A DNA stretch of 64,000 bases from Phoma sp. XZ068 (taxonomy: Eukaryota > Ascomycota > Dothideomycetes > Pleosporales > Didymellaceae). The notes below the pieces were generated by a model, which saw only the letters and a program-made list of their open reading frames with translations, did no database searches and was not told the origin of the DNA. How positions within the stretch are numbered: the first letter of the stretch is position 1; every line of letters begins with the position of its first letter. Below, piece by piece: positions 10,633 through 22,044 of the stretch. The translations under genes and the position numbers were made by a program. The DNA lies in assembly GCA_004835665.1 (NCBI GenBank), contig RBKR01000001.1, forward strand, positions 2,666,001 through 2,730,000, in the 5' to 3' direction.

Positions 10633-11850
10633 TTACCAACCATACCGGTTGCCAGCCTCTCTCTTGTTCCTGGCACTCGATGCAAAGTGCTCTTCGAGTG
10701 CATCCTTCTGCGTACTTGCCACATTGACCAAGCTCCGAAGACTGTTCTTTCCAGTACCTGAGATGGACTTGAGAGGGTTGTGCTGCACTTGTTCGCCCTG
10801 TTGTCGCAGCTGTTCGTTGTGCGCATACTCAGTGTCAGTGTTGAACTCGACGATCTTCGCGGCCGAGAAGTCAGGCCCGTTGCGTCCCTTCTTTCCAAAT
10901 AGTTGCCGCCGCTCCGCTTCTGACAGTTTAAGCTCTGATGCGATGTTGTTGAGTTCACTGGGCGCAGCTGGTGTAGGTGCGTATTGTGCTGGGTGATGTG
11001 CAGACTGCGCGCCAAAAGCTTCGTCAGGGACTGGGGCATCATCCTCCTCCTCTTCCTCATCGAACCCATACATCATCGGCTGGTATGCGCCGCTTGATGC
11101 TGCCTTCGAAGGCGCTTCGGCCTCTTGTGAGACACCGAATAACGAGACCTTTGGCTTTCGTGGCGGTTGGGCCTCCACAACTGGTGCAGGCGCAGGCTTC
11201 GATTCTGTAGCTGGTGCTGCATTTGGACGAGGCGCAACGGGCTTCTTCTTCTTGCCTTTGCCGACGGACATTGGTACGAATCTGGGTGCGGCTGGCTTGG
11301 GAGCAGGTGCACTTTCTGTTGTCTCTGATGCTGGGATGGGTGATTCTGGCTTTGGCGACGTCTTCTGCTCCGACTTTGGTGTTGGCAGATTCAACAAAGC
11401 TCGGAAGTCTTCCCTCTTCATCGGCTCCTTCTTGATGACATTCCCGTTCTCGTCGTACTCTTCGAGGTCCATCTTTGGCTCTCTCTTGAATGCAGGCTCC
11501 GCACCAGTCCTCAGGTTGACGCCAGCGCCCAGTCCCTTCCCAAGCCCTCTGCTTCCCGGTGTTGCGCTTGCGGCGGGTGCTTTCACGTTGGCCTTCTTGG
11601 GCGCGGGCAGCATCGAGTTGAAGCCACCAAAGCCACCCCCTCCTCCAATGCGCGCTTTCTTTGCTGGGGGAGCCTCGGACTCGATGTCATCTTTGTCGGT
11701 GGTTGCTGCAGATGCGCCAGGCAGGCTGAGCTTGATGCGGCCTGGATTCGAGCGGTCGACGACTTTCTGGAATGTTTTGGGCGCAGGCTTGGGCGCAGGT
11801 GCTGGCGCTTCGCCGTCAGACTCGGAGTCTGAGTATGCAGTCAGATTCAT
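10633..11850 (-). CDS. PRCC-like / mitotic checkpoint regulator, MAD2B-interacting family
   Basis: A 405-residue intronless, low-complexity protein. It begins MNLTAYSDSESDGE, a typical PRCC start, then runs through Pro/Ala/Lys-rich disordered sequence with a Gly-rich patch and KKARI-type basic motifs. The conserved C terminus carries ELKLSEAERRQLFGKKGR and ends in a helical segment with NSLRSLVNVASTQKDALEE and the terminal RYGW. Human PRCC binds MAD2B and associates with splicing factors. An in-frame extension to 12066 exists, but it overlaps the SIN1 promoter and looks non-coding. Family likely from both ends; cellular role in fungi inferred. Confidence 0.75.
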   Translation of the reverse strand: MNLTAYSDSESDGEAPAPAPKPAPKTFQKVVDRSNPGRIKLSLPGASAATTDKDDIESEAPPAKKARIGGGGGFGGFNSMLPAPKKANVKAPAASATPGSRGLGKGLGAGVNLRTGAEPAFKREPKMDLEEYDENGNVIKKEPMKREDFRALLNLPTPKSEQKTSPKPESPIPASETTESAPAPKPAAPRFVPMSVGKGKKKKPVAPRPNAAPATESKPAPAPVVEAQPPRKPKVSLFGVSQEAEAPSKAASSGAYQPMMYGFDEEEEEDDAPVPDEAFGAQSAHHPAQYAPTPAAPSELNNIASELKLSEAERRQLFGKKGRNGPDFSAAKIVEFNTDTEYAHNEQLRQQGEQVQHNPLKSISGTGKNSLRSLVNVASTQKDALEEHFASSARNKREAGNRYGW

Positions 11851-12078
11851 GGCAGCGGTTGGTCGTGGTGTTGTCGTGTGAGCGCGTGCAAGAATAAGTG
11901 CAATGACATCTGCACCGCGGCTGCTGATCGCCGCCCGCCCATCCCTGTCGGCGTCACAGCCAGGGTCCATCGACCCCACGCATCCACCCTGCGACGTCGA
12001 CGACACGCCTTCAGCTGGCCTGGAGCCACAGGAACACGCTGGACTGCCATGACATGACACGGCCACACTGCAGTCGCC
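11851..12078. promoter_or_regulatory. Bidirectional promoter, PRCC-like / SIN1
   Basis: 228 bases lie between opposite start codons. The region is GC-rich. No TATA box was noticed. Confidence 0.5.
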
Positions 12079-14658
12079 ATGTCCCTCCTCCAGAATGAAG
12101 AGTGAGCCGCACCGTCAACCCCGCGCGCACCGCAGCTAACACCCCCCAGCTTTGTCCTGTACCAGCTGCGCACCGCCTACCTGGCCTCGATCAAGGACGG
12201 CGTCGGCGAGCGGCTGATCAGCGTCAACTCGAGCGTCCTCAACCAGGTCGGCTTCCGCGCCGCCGGATGGGCCCCGAACCCTGCAGACATCAAGCGCACC
12301 TACTCGCCGCCCATTCCGACCGCCATCACCTCCGAGTACTTCCAGGCGCCGCGCTCGGCTGGACTGAAGGCGCCCGAGGGCTTTGGCGACGATGAAGACG
12401 AGGGCGGCATGGTCACCGGCGGCGGCAGCAACGACACAGTGGGCCCGACGCTGAATGCGAAGCGCCGCCGGCGCAAGGAGCTGCTCGAGGAAGACGACAG
12501 CAGCGACCTGAGCGACGAGAGCGACGAAGATGACGCCAGCGACCGCCCGGCCAACCAGATCAAGTTCACCAAGATGCCGCTGCGCACCCGCTCCGGCTCG
12601 TCTCCTGTGCGCGGCTCTGCGTTGCGCAACGAGCTGGCTGATGGTTCAGATCAGCCCGCCGTCACCATCACCTCGCCCTCCCGCCCGGCAGACAATCTTC
12701 TGCCCAAGGGCTCGCTTGGAACCGTCGAGATTGTCAAGGGGCGCGCGCGAAGAGACACCATCACGAGCAGCGAGATGTCGTCAGAGAACGAATTCGACAA
12801 TTCTGGCTTCCAGAAGCGGCGGGTGAAGCACGTACGCAAGGCCGCGAGCTCCCACCAGCTGCTCTCCAAGCGCATAGAGGAAGACGACGGAGAGGTCGAG
12901 GGGCGTTTGGAGGCTCTGCACGAGGGCAACGAGTCGGACAGCTCCATGAGCTCCGAGTTCTCGGGCTCTGCAGACAGCGGCTCGCTCATGGGCGACAGTG
13001 GCCATCCACTCGACTCGTCTCCCTCAGCAAACCTCCGTGGTATACCAACATTGACCACATACAACCATCAATCTCCGAAGAGGAGAAGAGAACCGCTCCA
13101 ACCGACACTGCAAGCCCTCCCGCCACCCAGGCCTATCAGCTTCATCCTCCCTGTGAGTGCCTTGACCCAAGCACTTCAGGCCAAGTCGTCGAAACCATCA
13201 AATCCTCTGGCGCGCTTCGCCGTTTGGAATGCGGCCAGCGAAGCGCAGTCAAACCCCTTGTACTTGAAGCTTTACTGTCCGTGGTCGACAAAACCACTGA
13301 AGCCAATTGAGTTGCTGCTTCGAAAGTTCAACGATAAAGGCGAGGCCATTACAGTAGCAGAGGCGATTGGTTATGCGCTACATCGCTACCAAGAAGAGAA
13401 GATAGAGCCGCCGCTGGCGCCTGAGAAGTGCAACGTCAATTGTTGGGTCATGCGCATGTGGGACGACGATGAAGTTGATGACGAGTTTCCACCTCTGACC
13501 AGGAACAAGCCGTTGAAAGACTTCGCCTCCAACAACGCTCGTGGCATGCGTCCCCGTGCACGAGATAAGCCCTGGGACGAGTTCGCGCTGGTCGAAGCTT
13601 CACAGCGGGAAATAGCTGAGAACGAGAAGGTGACACCAAGATACAGCGAAGAAGCGGCTGCTGCGGCCACTTCGCAAAAAGACACAACTGAGGAAAAGGA
13701 CGAGCCAGCAGTCGAGCAGCTTGTAAAGCCAATACCTAGCCGCGCAAAAAGCTTCCGAAACCCCATCACCGGGCCCTCTTTTGCACCAAAAGCGACCCGA
13801 AAAGATACAAGTACTCTTGCCGATGCCCCTACGACGTCTTCATCACACGCTGCCAGCCGCATTGGGGCACCCAAAACTGTCAACGTACACTTCACCGACG
13901 AGAATTTCAACACCAAACACATACCCGTGCCATGTACAACGGACACGTACATTGACGAGATCTTCGACAAAGTCTGCCACGATTTGCATCTAGACAAGGC
14001 ACTGTACTTGCTCAAGGTCAGCCAGTCCACCACAGTGGCACCCCTGGACCGCACAGTCGAAGCTCTTGGGAAGCACGCAGACGTTGATTTACTGCGCCGA
14101 CGATTCGTCGCTGACGGCATCATGGGCCTATCTGGCAGCCCTGGCTCCTCTTCTCCCAACGCACCACTTATCATCAGCACGGGAGGCGCGCCAAAGAAAA
14201 CCAAAAAGGGCGACAGAATCCACGCTGCCGTCTCGGGCCAACACCTCATCCACCCTCTCGCCAGAAACGTCGATGCTTCAGCGCTCTCACTCACATCGAC
14301 GGGCTACTACCGCCGCTACGCCGTCCTCCGCAAGCAACCCATGTCCTTCGCATCATCCACATCCCGCATCATCGCCCTCGACAACGAGTACATCCACATC
14401 ATGCCCGGCGAATCCGGGCGCCGCGCCGGCGCCGTCGGCGGCGTCGTCGAAGGCCAAGGCAAAACCACAACCGTGCACTTCAGCAGCGTGGTCGGCACAA
14501 AAGTCAGCAAGAAGCACCCCAAGACCGTCAGGCTGCTGGTGTACAGGGAGAAGGAGACGAAGCGGTATGATTTTGAGGCAGCGAGTGTGGAGGAGGCGGC
14601 GGATATTGTCAAGGAGATTAAGAGGGGTGTCGAACGGTTCCAGGAGGGTATTGTGTAG
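12079..14658 (+). CDS. AVO1: TORC2 subunit SIN1/AVO1
   Basis: An 843-residue protein in two exons, 12079-12101 and 12150-14658; the second exon resumes with FVLYQLRTAYLASIKDGVGE, the conserved Sin1 N terminus. A long acidic/Ser-rich disordered part follows. The CRIM domain then appears (NPLARFAVWNAASEAQ, about residues 350-480), followed by a Ras-binding-like region (about 565-640, TVNVHFTDENF...) and a C-terminal PH domain (about 705-840, YYRRYAVLRKQPMSF to IKRGVERFQ). Sin1 holds TORC2 together, presents AGC kinases through CRIM, and binds membranes via PH. All domains are present, so the gene looks intact. A start at the internal methionine 12409 would drop the conserved N terminus. Confidence 0.93.
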
Positions 14659-15786
14659 AGTACTTGCCCCGAGGAATGTTCGCTGGTGCCCTGGTGGCCG
14701 GACTTGATTTGATTTGGGGGGAGCGGGCGCGCTGGAATGGCGGCGAGCGATATTCCTACACTCAGCGAGAAACTCCGAATATACGAGATACCAAATTCAC
14801 TGTTGCAAGCACACTCAACACTCCATGGCGTAGTCTCCAATACGAAGGGCCACCCAATGCCGAACACTGACGGCTAGGACCTCAGCCTCTCTGCAACCCA
14901 GCATGATAGCAGCTCCTTGTAAACAACCCGCAACTATCACCATCCACACCCAGACGACCGAAGAATCTCACGTCCCTAGATCACTGAGCTGGAAGCATCA
15001 AGAATAATCCTAACCGGGGCGGCAGTATCATCGGGCTCTCTGTCTGGATGACTACCGCAGGGCTTCATGTAGGTAGCAGTAGATTAGTAGTGAACGACTA
15101 TAGTCTGTATGTTGCTTGTCTGTGTGATGCAATCTTGCTCATATCATCTAATGAACATACTAATCCAAGCGTCATCATCATCATCATGGTTGTCAAGTGA
15201 TACTTCGTCTTTGTTGAGTTCACTTATATTCCTCTGGTGCCGGGACTTGAATGATTTTCTAGACCATGGGTCTCAATATGCTGATGGGGAGCCGATAGTC
15301 TCGTGGAGGTTATTTGCCGAGCTAGCAATGCGGTGCATGACAGGATTGCAAATAGACTGGGGGTAGCCTCGCTGAACATCTTTCTGATACGTTCCTTTTG
15401 GGGTTGTGGGTGACGCGAGGCAAGAAAGATGTCAAGCAAAGTCAGACGGACAATTTCTCATGGGTGGAGTGAATGCGGACAAGATGCAGCATCTTGGGTA
15501 CCAGCATCCTTCGTTAAGATAGAGGACGAGAGCAAGAGCAGATGTATCGAGCATGCTATGGAGAACTTTGGTTCTTGCGACTGTAATTGCTGTCATTCAG
15601 CCGGCAGATGTGGCAAATAGGCAGCCACGTGGATAAGGTGACGGTGAAGGTGAGTGAGCGTCATTTTACCTTGTTATATAAGCGTTGCCCGCCACTCTAC
15701 CTCGCGCTTTCCTTCAGCTGATTGACTGCAAAATCATCATAGCTGTTACCCAGCACACACCTACGACTTCCCTCGAGACAATCGCC
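14659..15786. other. 1.1 kb gene-poor stretch
   Basis: It lies between SIN1 and the first F-box-like gene. Only short frames without family similarity are present, plus a brief (ATC)n run near 15170-15187. The last 115 bases contain the promoter described for the downstream gene. Confidence 0.45.
15674..15682 (+). promoter_or_regulatory. TATA box of first F-box-like gene
   Basis: The sequence TTATATAAG lies 105-113 bases before a well-placed ATG (15787, in the context ATCGCCATGG). The spacing fits a core promoter and supports 15787 as the original start codon. Confidence 0.45.
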
Positions 15787-16761
15787 ATGGAATCCCAGTC
15801 GGCCGTCAGGTCTCCCAAATAGCCAGTGGCTATTGATTCCGACAGAAACATACTGTCCCAGAGACTCATCGATGGCTGCCCGCTCACTTACACCAACGCG
15901 GTCTGGGAAATTGAGGACGGTCACAGTGGTATGGGATATCTTGAGCGGCTTCCCACAGAGGTTCAGCACGCCATCTTCCTCCAACTGGATGTGGCAACCT
16001 TTCTGAAGTGTCGTAGCGTCAGCCGCAAAGCACTGGTTGCGACTGGCTCGGTGCAAGAGTTTGCAAAGGTGAGTACCCGACACCTCACACATTGAGACCA
16101 ATAACGCTGACAGGAGAAGATCATGAAGCATCAAGGTACTGCCAACGCTATTCGCATGGCTGTGGCAATCAACTCAGCACACAGTTTCACCATGGCTGAG
16201 CTATTTTCGAAGCTTTGCCAACGAACATGCGATGTCGGTGACTGCGGGACGCTGGCACCTTACATCGATGTGCTTAACCTATCGCGCCGATGCCTGGAAT
16301 GCGTACTGAAAAGGGTGCCTCGGCATGCCCTTCAACGACACGACACAATCTCGTCCCCCTGTGGTCTCACCGAATCTCAGGTCTCTATATCCGGCAGCTC
16401 TATGCCTGACCTTGAGGATTGTATCAACAATGATACCGAAGAGATCTTGAGCAACGACGCGTGGATGGATTTCGCACCAGATTCTCAACCGGCGAACGCG
16501 ACAACAGTGGATTGGCCACTAACTCAAAAAGACCGTACTCTGCCAAGTGTGGTTGCACCACTCCTTTATTACAAGTCAATGGATGCACAGGCTATGGTCA
16601 TCTGCCCTTATTGTAGATCAGCGTTCAGCACTGACCCCGTGGTGGTGATGGATCTTGCAGGAGGGACGGTTGATTCGTTCGTGTACAAACCATGCCCTAC
16701 TGTTGTGTGCATGAACGAATATCCCACACTCTTGAAGGATATTCATGGCTACGACGGTTAA
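15787..16761 (+). pseudogene. F-box-like protein A, reading frame broken by TAG
   Basis: Two exons, 15787-16068 and 16114-16761, would give about 309 residues. The first ATG (15787) follows a TATA box and has a good context, but codon 12 is TAG (15820-15822). After it the same frame stays open, and similarity to the paralogue at 22.6 kb begins well before the next ATG (15931): a CPL-containing segment, then YLERLPTEVQHAIFLQLD (F-box-like), and after the intron IMKHQGTANAIRMAVAI. A CPYC pair sits near the C terminus. Either the gene is newly disabled, or an unseen upstream exon joins at the AG of that TAG, or a shorter product starts at 15931. F-box proteins usually bring substrates to SCF ubiquitin ligases; no substrate can be named. 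Confidence 0.55.
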
Positions 16762-17265
16762 GATTGCTATGAAGCTATTCCGAGGTACAATGTCGAGAAT
16801 TGGGAGAGAAGGCAGGAAGGGAGGGAAAATCCGAGTAAAGCACGTGGATCCGACGTGCGGTAGTGTTTGTCTTCTTTTTATTATCTTTTTGTTAGAAAGC
16901 TGACAACGATTTGAAGAGTATGGAATGAGTTCAGCATACAATCTTGGCGCATGTGGCTGTACACATGCCCCGGAACATTGAAGGTGAGGGTGAGCTAGGA
17001 CAAGCTATATAGCCCAAACGACATCTGCGTCTTTTATCATTGTCCTCTCTCTACATATCCGTCTCGCTAAATCATCCTCCCTTTACCCTTATTTTATGCT
17101 ATTGCCTCTGGTGTTAAGCAGCTTCTTCACCGCAAAACGGCTCTTGTTAAGCGGCTCTTGTTAAGTCTGCTCGAAGGAGACCGGTGTGCAACGTTGATGT
17201 GCTTTGAGCAGAAATGCTCTCAAGACTTAGATTGGGTTCTCCGTTCAATGCTTTGGAGTCGCGAA
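16762..17265. other. Convergent spacer
   Basis: It lies between the F-box-like gene (+) and the MFS gene (-). Short frames only. A duplicated AAGCGGCTCTTGTTAAG-like motif sits at about 17140-17165. Confidence 0.4.
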
Positions 17266-18626
17266 CTAAGGTTTGGCGGGTTCTTTCAGCCATCTAACGC
17301 CCAGAAAGCAAACAAGCCCTGCAACGTAAGAGGCGCCAGCAAATATTATCAGTCCCGTGTAGCTGCCTCCGCTGCGTTTCACGATCTGGCTCGCTATGGG
17401 GACACCTGTCAATGCTCTGTGAACGTCAGAAGTAGTCCAGATCATGTCGAGCGTAGGGGAGAAAGGGGAGGGGCCACTTACCCAAAGCTTACCACAGTGT
17501 AAACAGTGGTGTAGTACTTCCCATAATTGCTCGTTGGACAGTATTCTCCAACGCACACTGGGACCAGACTGATGTTACTGCCACTAGCGAATCCGAAGAC
17601 GACCGAGAAGGTGATAGTAACTGCAGCCCGCCCTTCTGCTGGAAGCCATATACCAAGGACGGAGATTGCGCATAGCAAAGTCGCCATGGTCAGGGTGTTC
17701 ATCCGCCCAAATTTATCCGCGAGGATACCGGGTAGCCATCTTCCCGGGATCGATCCAGCGTTCAGAAATACGATCATCAGGTAGGATAGTTGCCTGTCAA
17801 TCCCACTGGCAAGGGCATATGTCGAAATGTACTCCAAGCCAATGAAAAAGCCCCATTCAATGAAGAAAACGCCTATTGTTAATAGGAAAACCCTACGATC
17901 GAAGAGGATTCTTATGTCCGGAATCGCAGCCTGAGCGGGCTCAGTCTTGCTGCGACGAGTTCGAGGGCGAATTGTGAGGCATCCTGTCATCACCAAGACG
18001 ATTGTGATGAGCCCAATAATCCGGGTCGTCCAGGCAAAGCCCAAGCTGGTACTTGCGTATTGAAATATCAATGGGAACATCACGCCACCCAAGCTGCCGC
18101 CACACATGGCTAGCCCCGTCGCAGCGCCCCGTTTGGTAACATAGTACTGGCCGATCGTCGCCACTGGCACAATGAACACGATCGAAGTGGCTGCGCCTGC
18201 AACAACACCTATCACAACCATGAAATGCCAGTATGCGGAGCAGAACCCAATGGCCACGAACGTGATGATGTACAGCACCAAGGCAGTAAGCATGAGCCAT
18301 GTTGGCCCATATGAATCAAATACAGGTCCGATCTGAATGCCACAAAAGAACACCATGAAGTTGAACAGTCCAAAGATCCAGCCACGCTGACCCTCATCAA
18401 CCTGCCGCAGTTGATGTTCGGATATCCATGCTTGATAGATACCGATACTATTCATCAGACCCAAACCGCCAGTGAGAGCACAGAAGCTACCAAACACCAC
18501 CACATTGGCCCTTCTTCCACCCTCTAAGTTTGACTCGGCAGATTTGAAAGGGACTTCCATGGTTCGTTCGTAGTTTTGACTTGTGTTTTGCGGTGACTGC
18601 AGTTCTGTGCCAGCTTCCGGAGACAT
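17266..18626 (-). CDS. MFS transporter, monocarboxylate-transporter type
   Basis: A 431-residue membrane protein in two exons, 18626-17482 and 17416-17266 (intron 65 bases). After a 35-residue cytosolic N terminus, FGSFCALTGGLGLMNSIGIYQ opens the first helix, followed by the usual 12 hydrophobic segments. The loop LADKFGRMNTL and the ending ALTGVPIASQIV, just after the intron, are typical of fungal MCT-like (MCH) transporters. These move monocarboxylates, riboflavin or related small molecules; the substrate is not predictable. It is divergent from the Zn2Cys6 regulator with 436 bases between, so that regulator may control it. Confidence 0.87.
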
Positions 18627-19062
18627 TTGCGGTGCTTGCGTGAGCTTGATTGCTCCTTGAATCTGTTCGTAGCATTAGCAGCATGAATATAGTATCAATG
18701 GTAGAACTTACAGGCTAACGTTGTAAAACTTGTTGTGCAAATTTATTCTGGTGTATAGCGTATTGACTTGGCTGCACACAATATATACATATTGGACTTT
18801 AAATGTTTGTATGCCATTTTGAAAGTTCGCCGACGATTATACATCGGCGAATTCATGATGTACAGGAATGTCAGATTTGGCCGAGGTCTTGCAACGACGC
18901 GAGCACAGCTCTATCGAGCCGTACGTCATTTTACGTCATCTCTTTCGCATCAACATACAGCGTTTTCATTTGGAGAGTCATCACGGGATGTAAAACTTTG
19001 CATACTGTGCTGATGCTACGCACAAGATTCTTAGAGTTCTATCTACATTCGGCGAAAATACA
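18627..19062. promoter_or_regulatory. Divergent promoter, MFS transporter / Zn2Cys6 regulator
   Basis: 436 bases separate the two start codons. It is AT-richer than its surroundings and contains several ATATATA-like stretches near 18778-18790. It is the place to look for paired CGG half-sites of the adjacent regulator; I did not find an obvious pair by eye. Confidence 0.45.
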
Positions 19063-21368
19063 ATGTCCACGCAGCCTCACGATCGTCCCCGCGTCTACCG
19101 TTCCGCGAAACGCCCACATCCTTGCGATCAATGCCGAGAACGGAAGCTGAAATGCCGCATGCACGGAGAACCCCCCTGTGAGCGATGTCAAAGAGATGAG
19201 CGGGCTTGCACCTTCCTCGAGAAGCCGTCTCGAAGAAGAACAGTCCGAACAACAAGGGAACGTCGATCCGTTGACACCGAGCTTAATTCGACACTTACAG
19301 CTAGTCCGGCGTACCAAGCAAATATCTCCTCACTAGATCGAGAACGTGTGCCGAGAACCCCGGCGGTCGATCAGACTTACAGTGATGCTGTCCCACAACA
19401 GCAGCCTCCCAGTGAGAATCTATCAATAGCAACCCCCAATGTGGCGTCTTCGACGGATTTATACCTGTCCCGCCCTGAAACCCAATTGATTCAGAGTCTT
19501 GACGAGACTGAAGGATACACTGCTGTGTTCCTTGGGGCTTCTTCTGTTTCGGACCCGTGGCTGCTTAGGCACTGCAGGTTCGATCAGTTTGGATTACGTT
19601 CCTTCGATAAGTTGCAATTACGAAATGCTGGAGGAGTCCCAATTGAGGATAAAATACCTGTGCACTTCCTGATGTTGGACAATAATATCTTGGAAGTTGC
19701 AGCAAACGAGACACAAGTCGCCGACCCGGGCTCGGGTCACGGCAAGATCAACAAATTGATAACAACTGCTGATGGTAGAAGACTAATCAGACTGTAAGTA
19801 TTCATTTTCTCTTGTGCTAGCTTGGGAATTAGGGAGTGATCTTGGCTTAGACATGTGCAGATACCACAGACATGTATTCCATGTACTTCCAGTCATATCC
19901 CGCACTGAGCTAGGACTATTCTCCCTTGAGTCACTTCCCCAGGAAGATGTTCTGGCGACAATTCCTGCTCACCTGCTCGCGGCGCTTTATGCTGCTGCCC
20001 TACCGTTCTACCTTGAGGATGATCAACTTGCAGGCAGATACGAGTACCAAAGTACACCTCAAGACGAGCTTTGGCGCATCGTCTATGAGAGTCTACAATA
20101 TGAACTCCATCGCCCGAAGCTTAGTGTCCTACAGGCAGCTCTTTTATACTTACACAAGTCTTCTCAACACCAAGCGGAAGGCCAGGACAGTGCATTCATG
20201 TGGTCCTTTGCTGGCAGTGTTGTCGGGTTAGCCCATAACCTAGGATTGCACTTGGAATGCCGCATGTATGCGATACCCTCAAAGGAAAAGCGAATACGGA
20301 GGAGATTATGGTGGGCCACTTACATCGCAGATAAGTGGATGTCTTTGCTTATAGGCAAGCCATCATACATTCAGCGCGGAGAGTGGGATGTCAGCGAGCC
20401 AAGCAACATGGATTTTGTACCTCTGGCCATTTCTACTGAAGAAACCAAAGACGCTTTTCGAGACTTGTGTCAACTTGCGCTCATAGCTGATGATGTGCAG
20501 TCGTCGTTGTAGTAGGTAGAACTCTACCCTTGCCTTACTTGCATACTAACATTCACAGTTCTCTGAGGGCGTGTCAAACCTTGGCAGAAAACCCTATGGC
20601 ACTGCTTCATGCTGCCAAACCCCTCTTCGACAGACTGAACTCCTGGAGGGCTAACACATCCGCCCCAGAACCGTTTCATCCTGAGTATCATTCTGAACAT
20701 GGTAATTACCCAATCACTGCATATTTTGCATATCTTACTCTTGGTCTGTACGTCTGGCGTGCTTTGCTCCGTTCAGCAGCTCCATCGTTCCCCGCCCCAC
20801 AAGTCATCGATACAGAAACCCAGCCTCTTGAGATGCCGACTGCGCAAGACAATGGCATTCTCCTGGAAAACTTCAGCATTGACCTCGATGAACTTCCGAA
20901 TATAGATCTCCCGGATATAGACATGCTCTTTAGCGACAACAGCACACAGTCCGATATGTTGGCAAAAGAGCTATATCAGACAGCGCAAGCATGGGGAAAG
21001 AACTTGGTCGACTTCACGTGGAACATATCCCCACATAAACTCAGCGAGTTCTGGCACCCATGTAAGCATCACTTCCAACAGATTCTGACATTAGATCTAA
21101 CTGAGCCATAGGGTCGCAAACTAGCTTCGCTGTCGTCACCAGCTTTCTTGTAACACTGCTCGTTCAAGCCCCAGGTCCAGAAGAAGCCTTACAGGCAAAA
21201 GGCATGCTTGCTAAATGGAGACGTACGATCAGCAGCCATTCGAAGATTTCCAACCTGCTTCTGCCAGCTATGAGACAGCTGAACACTCTTGCGGCCAATC
21301 CAGCGGACCTTTTCTACTTACCATATCATGTCCAACAAGCGTTACGCCACGATAGCGATGCGCTTTGA
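19063..21368 (+). CDS. Zn2Cys6 transcription factor with fungal_trans domain
   Basis: A 712-residue protein in four exons, 19063-19793, 19861-20508, 20559-21061 and 21112-21368, all phases consistent. The zinc cluster is at residues 21-49 with spacing C-x2-C-x6-C-x7-C-x2-C-x6-C (CDQCRERKLKC...PPCERC). The middle homology domain covers about 260-480 (GLAHNLGLHLECR, RRRLWWATYIADKWMSLLIGKPS), and the C-terminal part is helical. The DPWLLRHC-type segment before the domain recalls the DAL81/TamA group, but I am not certain. Such proteins bind DNA in the nucleus and often control an adjacent gene; the divergent MFS transporter is the obvious candidate. Confidence 0.9.
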
Positions 21369-21376
21369 ATATCGAG

Positions 21377-21393
21377 TTTTTTTTTTTTTTTTT
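21377..21393. repeat. Poly-T tract
   Basis: A run of about 17 T lies just after the stop codon of the Zn2Cys6 gene. It may belong to its 3' processing region and is likely length-variable between isolates. Confidence 0.6.
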
Positions 21394-21521
21394 GGTTTGG
21401 CCGAGCAAGTCTTCGCCGAAAATATCGGCGAAATACGTGAACGCTGATCGCATCGTGCACGATTATATAGATAAACGATGTAACGGATTGCTTTCATATC
21501 TTAAAAAAATCATTAAGAAAA

Positions 21522-22044
21522 ATGCCATATCTTAGCTCAGACCAAAGTCCACCTTCGTATTCTGAATGGTCTCCGAACTCTCCTCCGCCTTACTCCACTC
21601 AACCAGAACGCCATATTGATCATACTAGGGCATCTCCTATTGCTCAAGCAGCTGATCCGCGTCTTAAAAAGACCATTTGGGGTTCTATGAAGCAAATTGC
21701 AAAAGCCTTTGCACCAAGACCGCCAGACTTCCCAGAAAGGTATTGCAGTCCATCTGAGAGATTCAGGACCGTTCATAGACTGATTGTGTACAGATGGGAC
21801 CCTGTTACCAGCAACGATCAGAGGTAAGCAATCTTCACTCTGCACCGTGTTTCACTGTGCTAACTCGACCATAGATGGAATCCCGTTCAGCATAGTTCTT
21901 CCTTCCGGCAAACAGGAGATGGGGGTGTGATCACTAGACAACATGCTTACAAAAGTAAGTTTTCTCACGGCTGAGTTGATTTTCGAAAGAATTTCTAACA
22001 AAGTTTTAGATTCCGATATGTGTTTCGGCTCCTGTTGTCGCTGA
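21522..22044 (+). CDS. Small protein with two PPxY motifs
   Basis: A 138-residue protein in three exons, 21522-21823, 21875-21954 and 22010-22044; both introns (51 and 55 bases) have good GTAAG donors, CTAAC branch sites and TAG acceptors, and all phases agree. No known domain was recognised. The N terminus is Pro/Ser/Tyr-rich with PPSY and PPPY within the first 25 residues, the form bound by WW domains of Rsp5/Nedd4 ubiquitin ligases. The middle is basic (LKKTIWGSMKQIAKAF). The end is Cys-rich (MCFGSCCR), suggesting lipidation or disulfides. There is no signal peptide or membrane helix. It lies 153 bases downstream of the regulator on the same strand. The model is inferred from splice signals. 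Confidence 0.55.

Noticed and set aside
15168..15187. Short (ATC)n run
   Set aside because: Too short to be more than an ordinary microsatellite.
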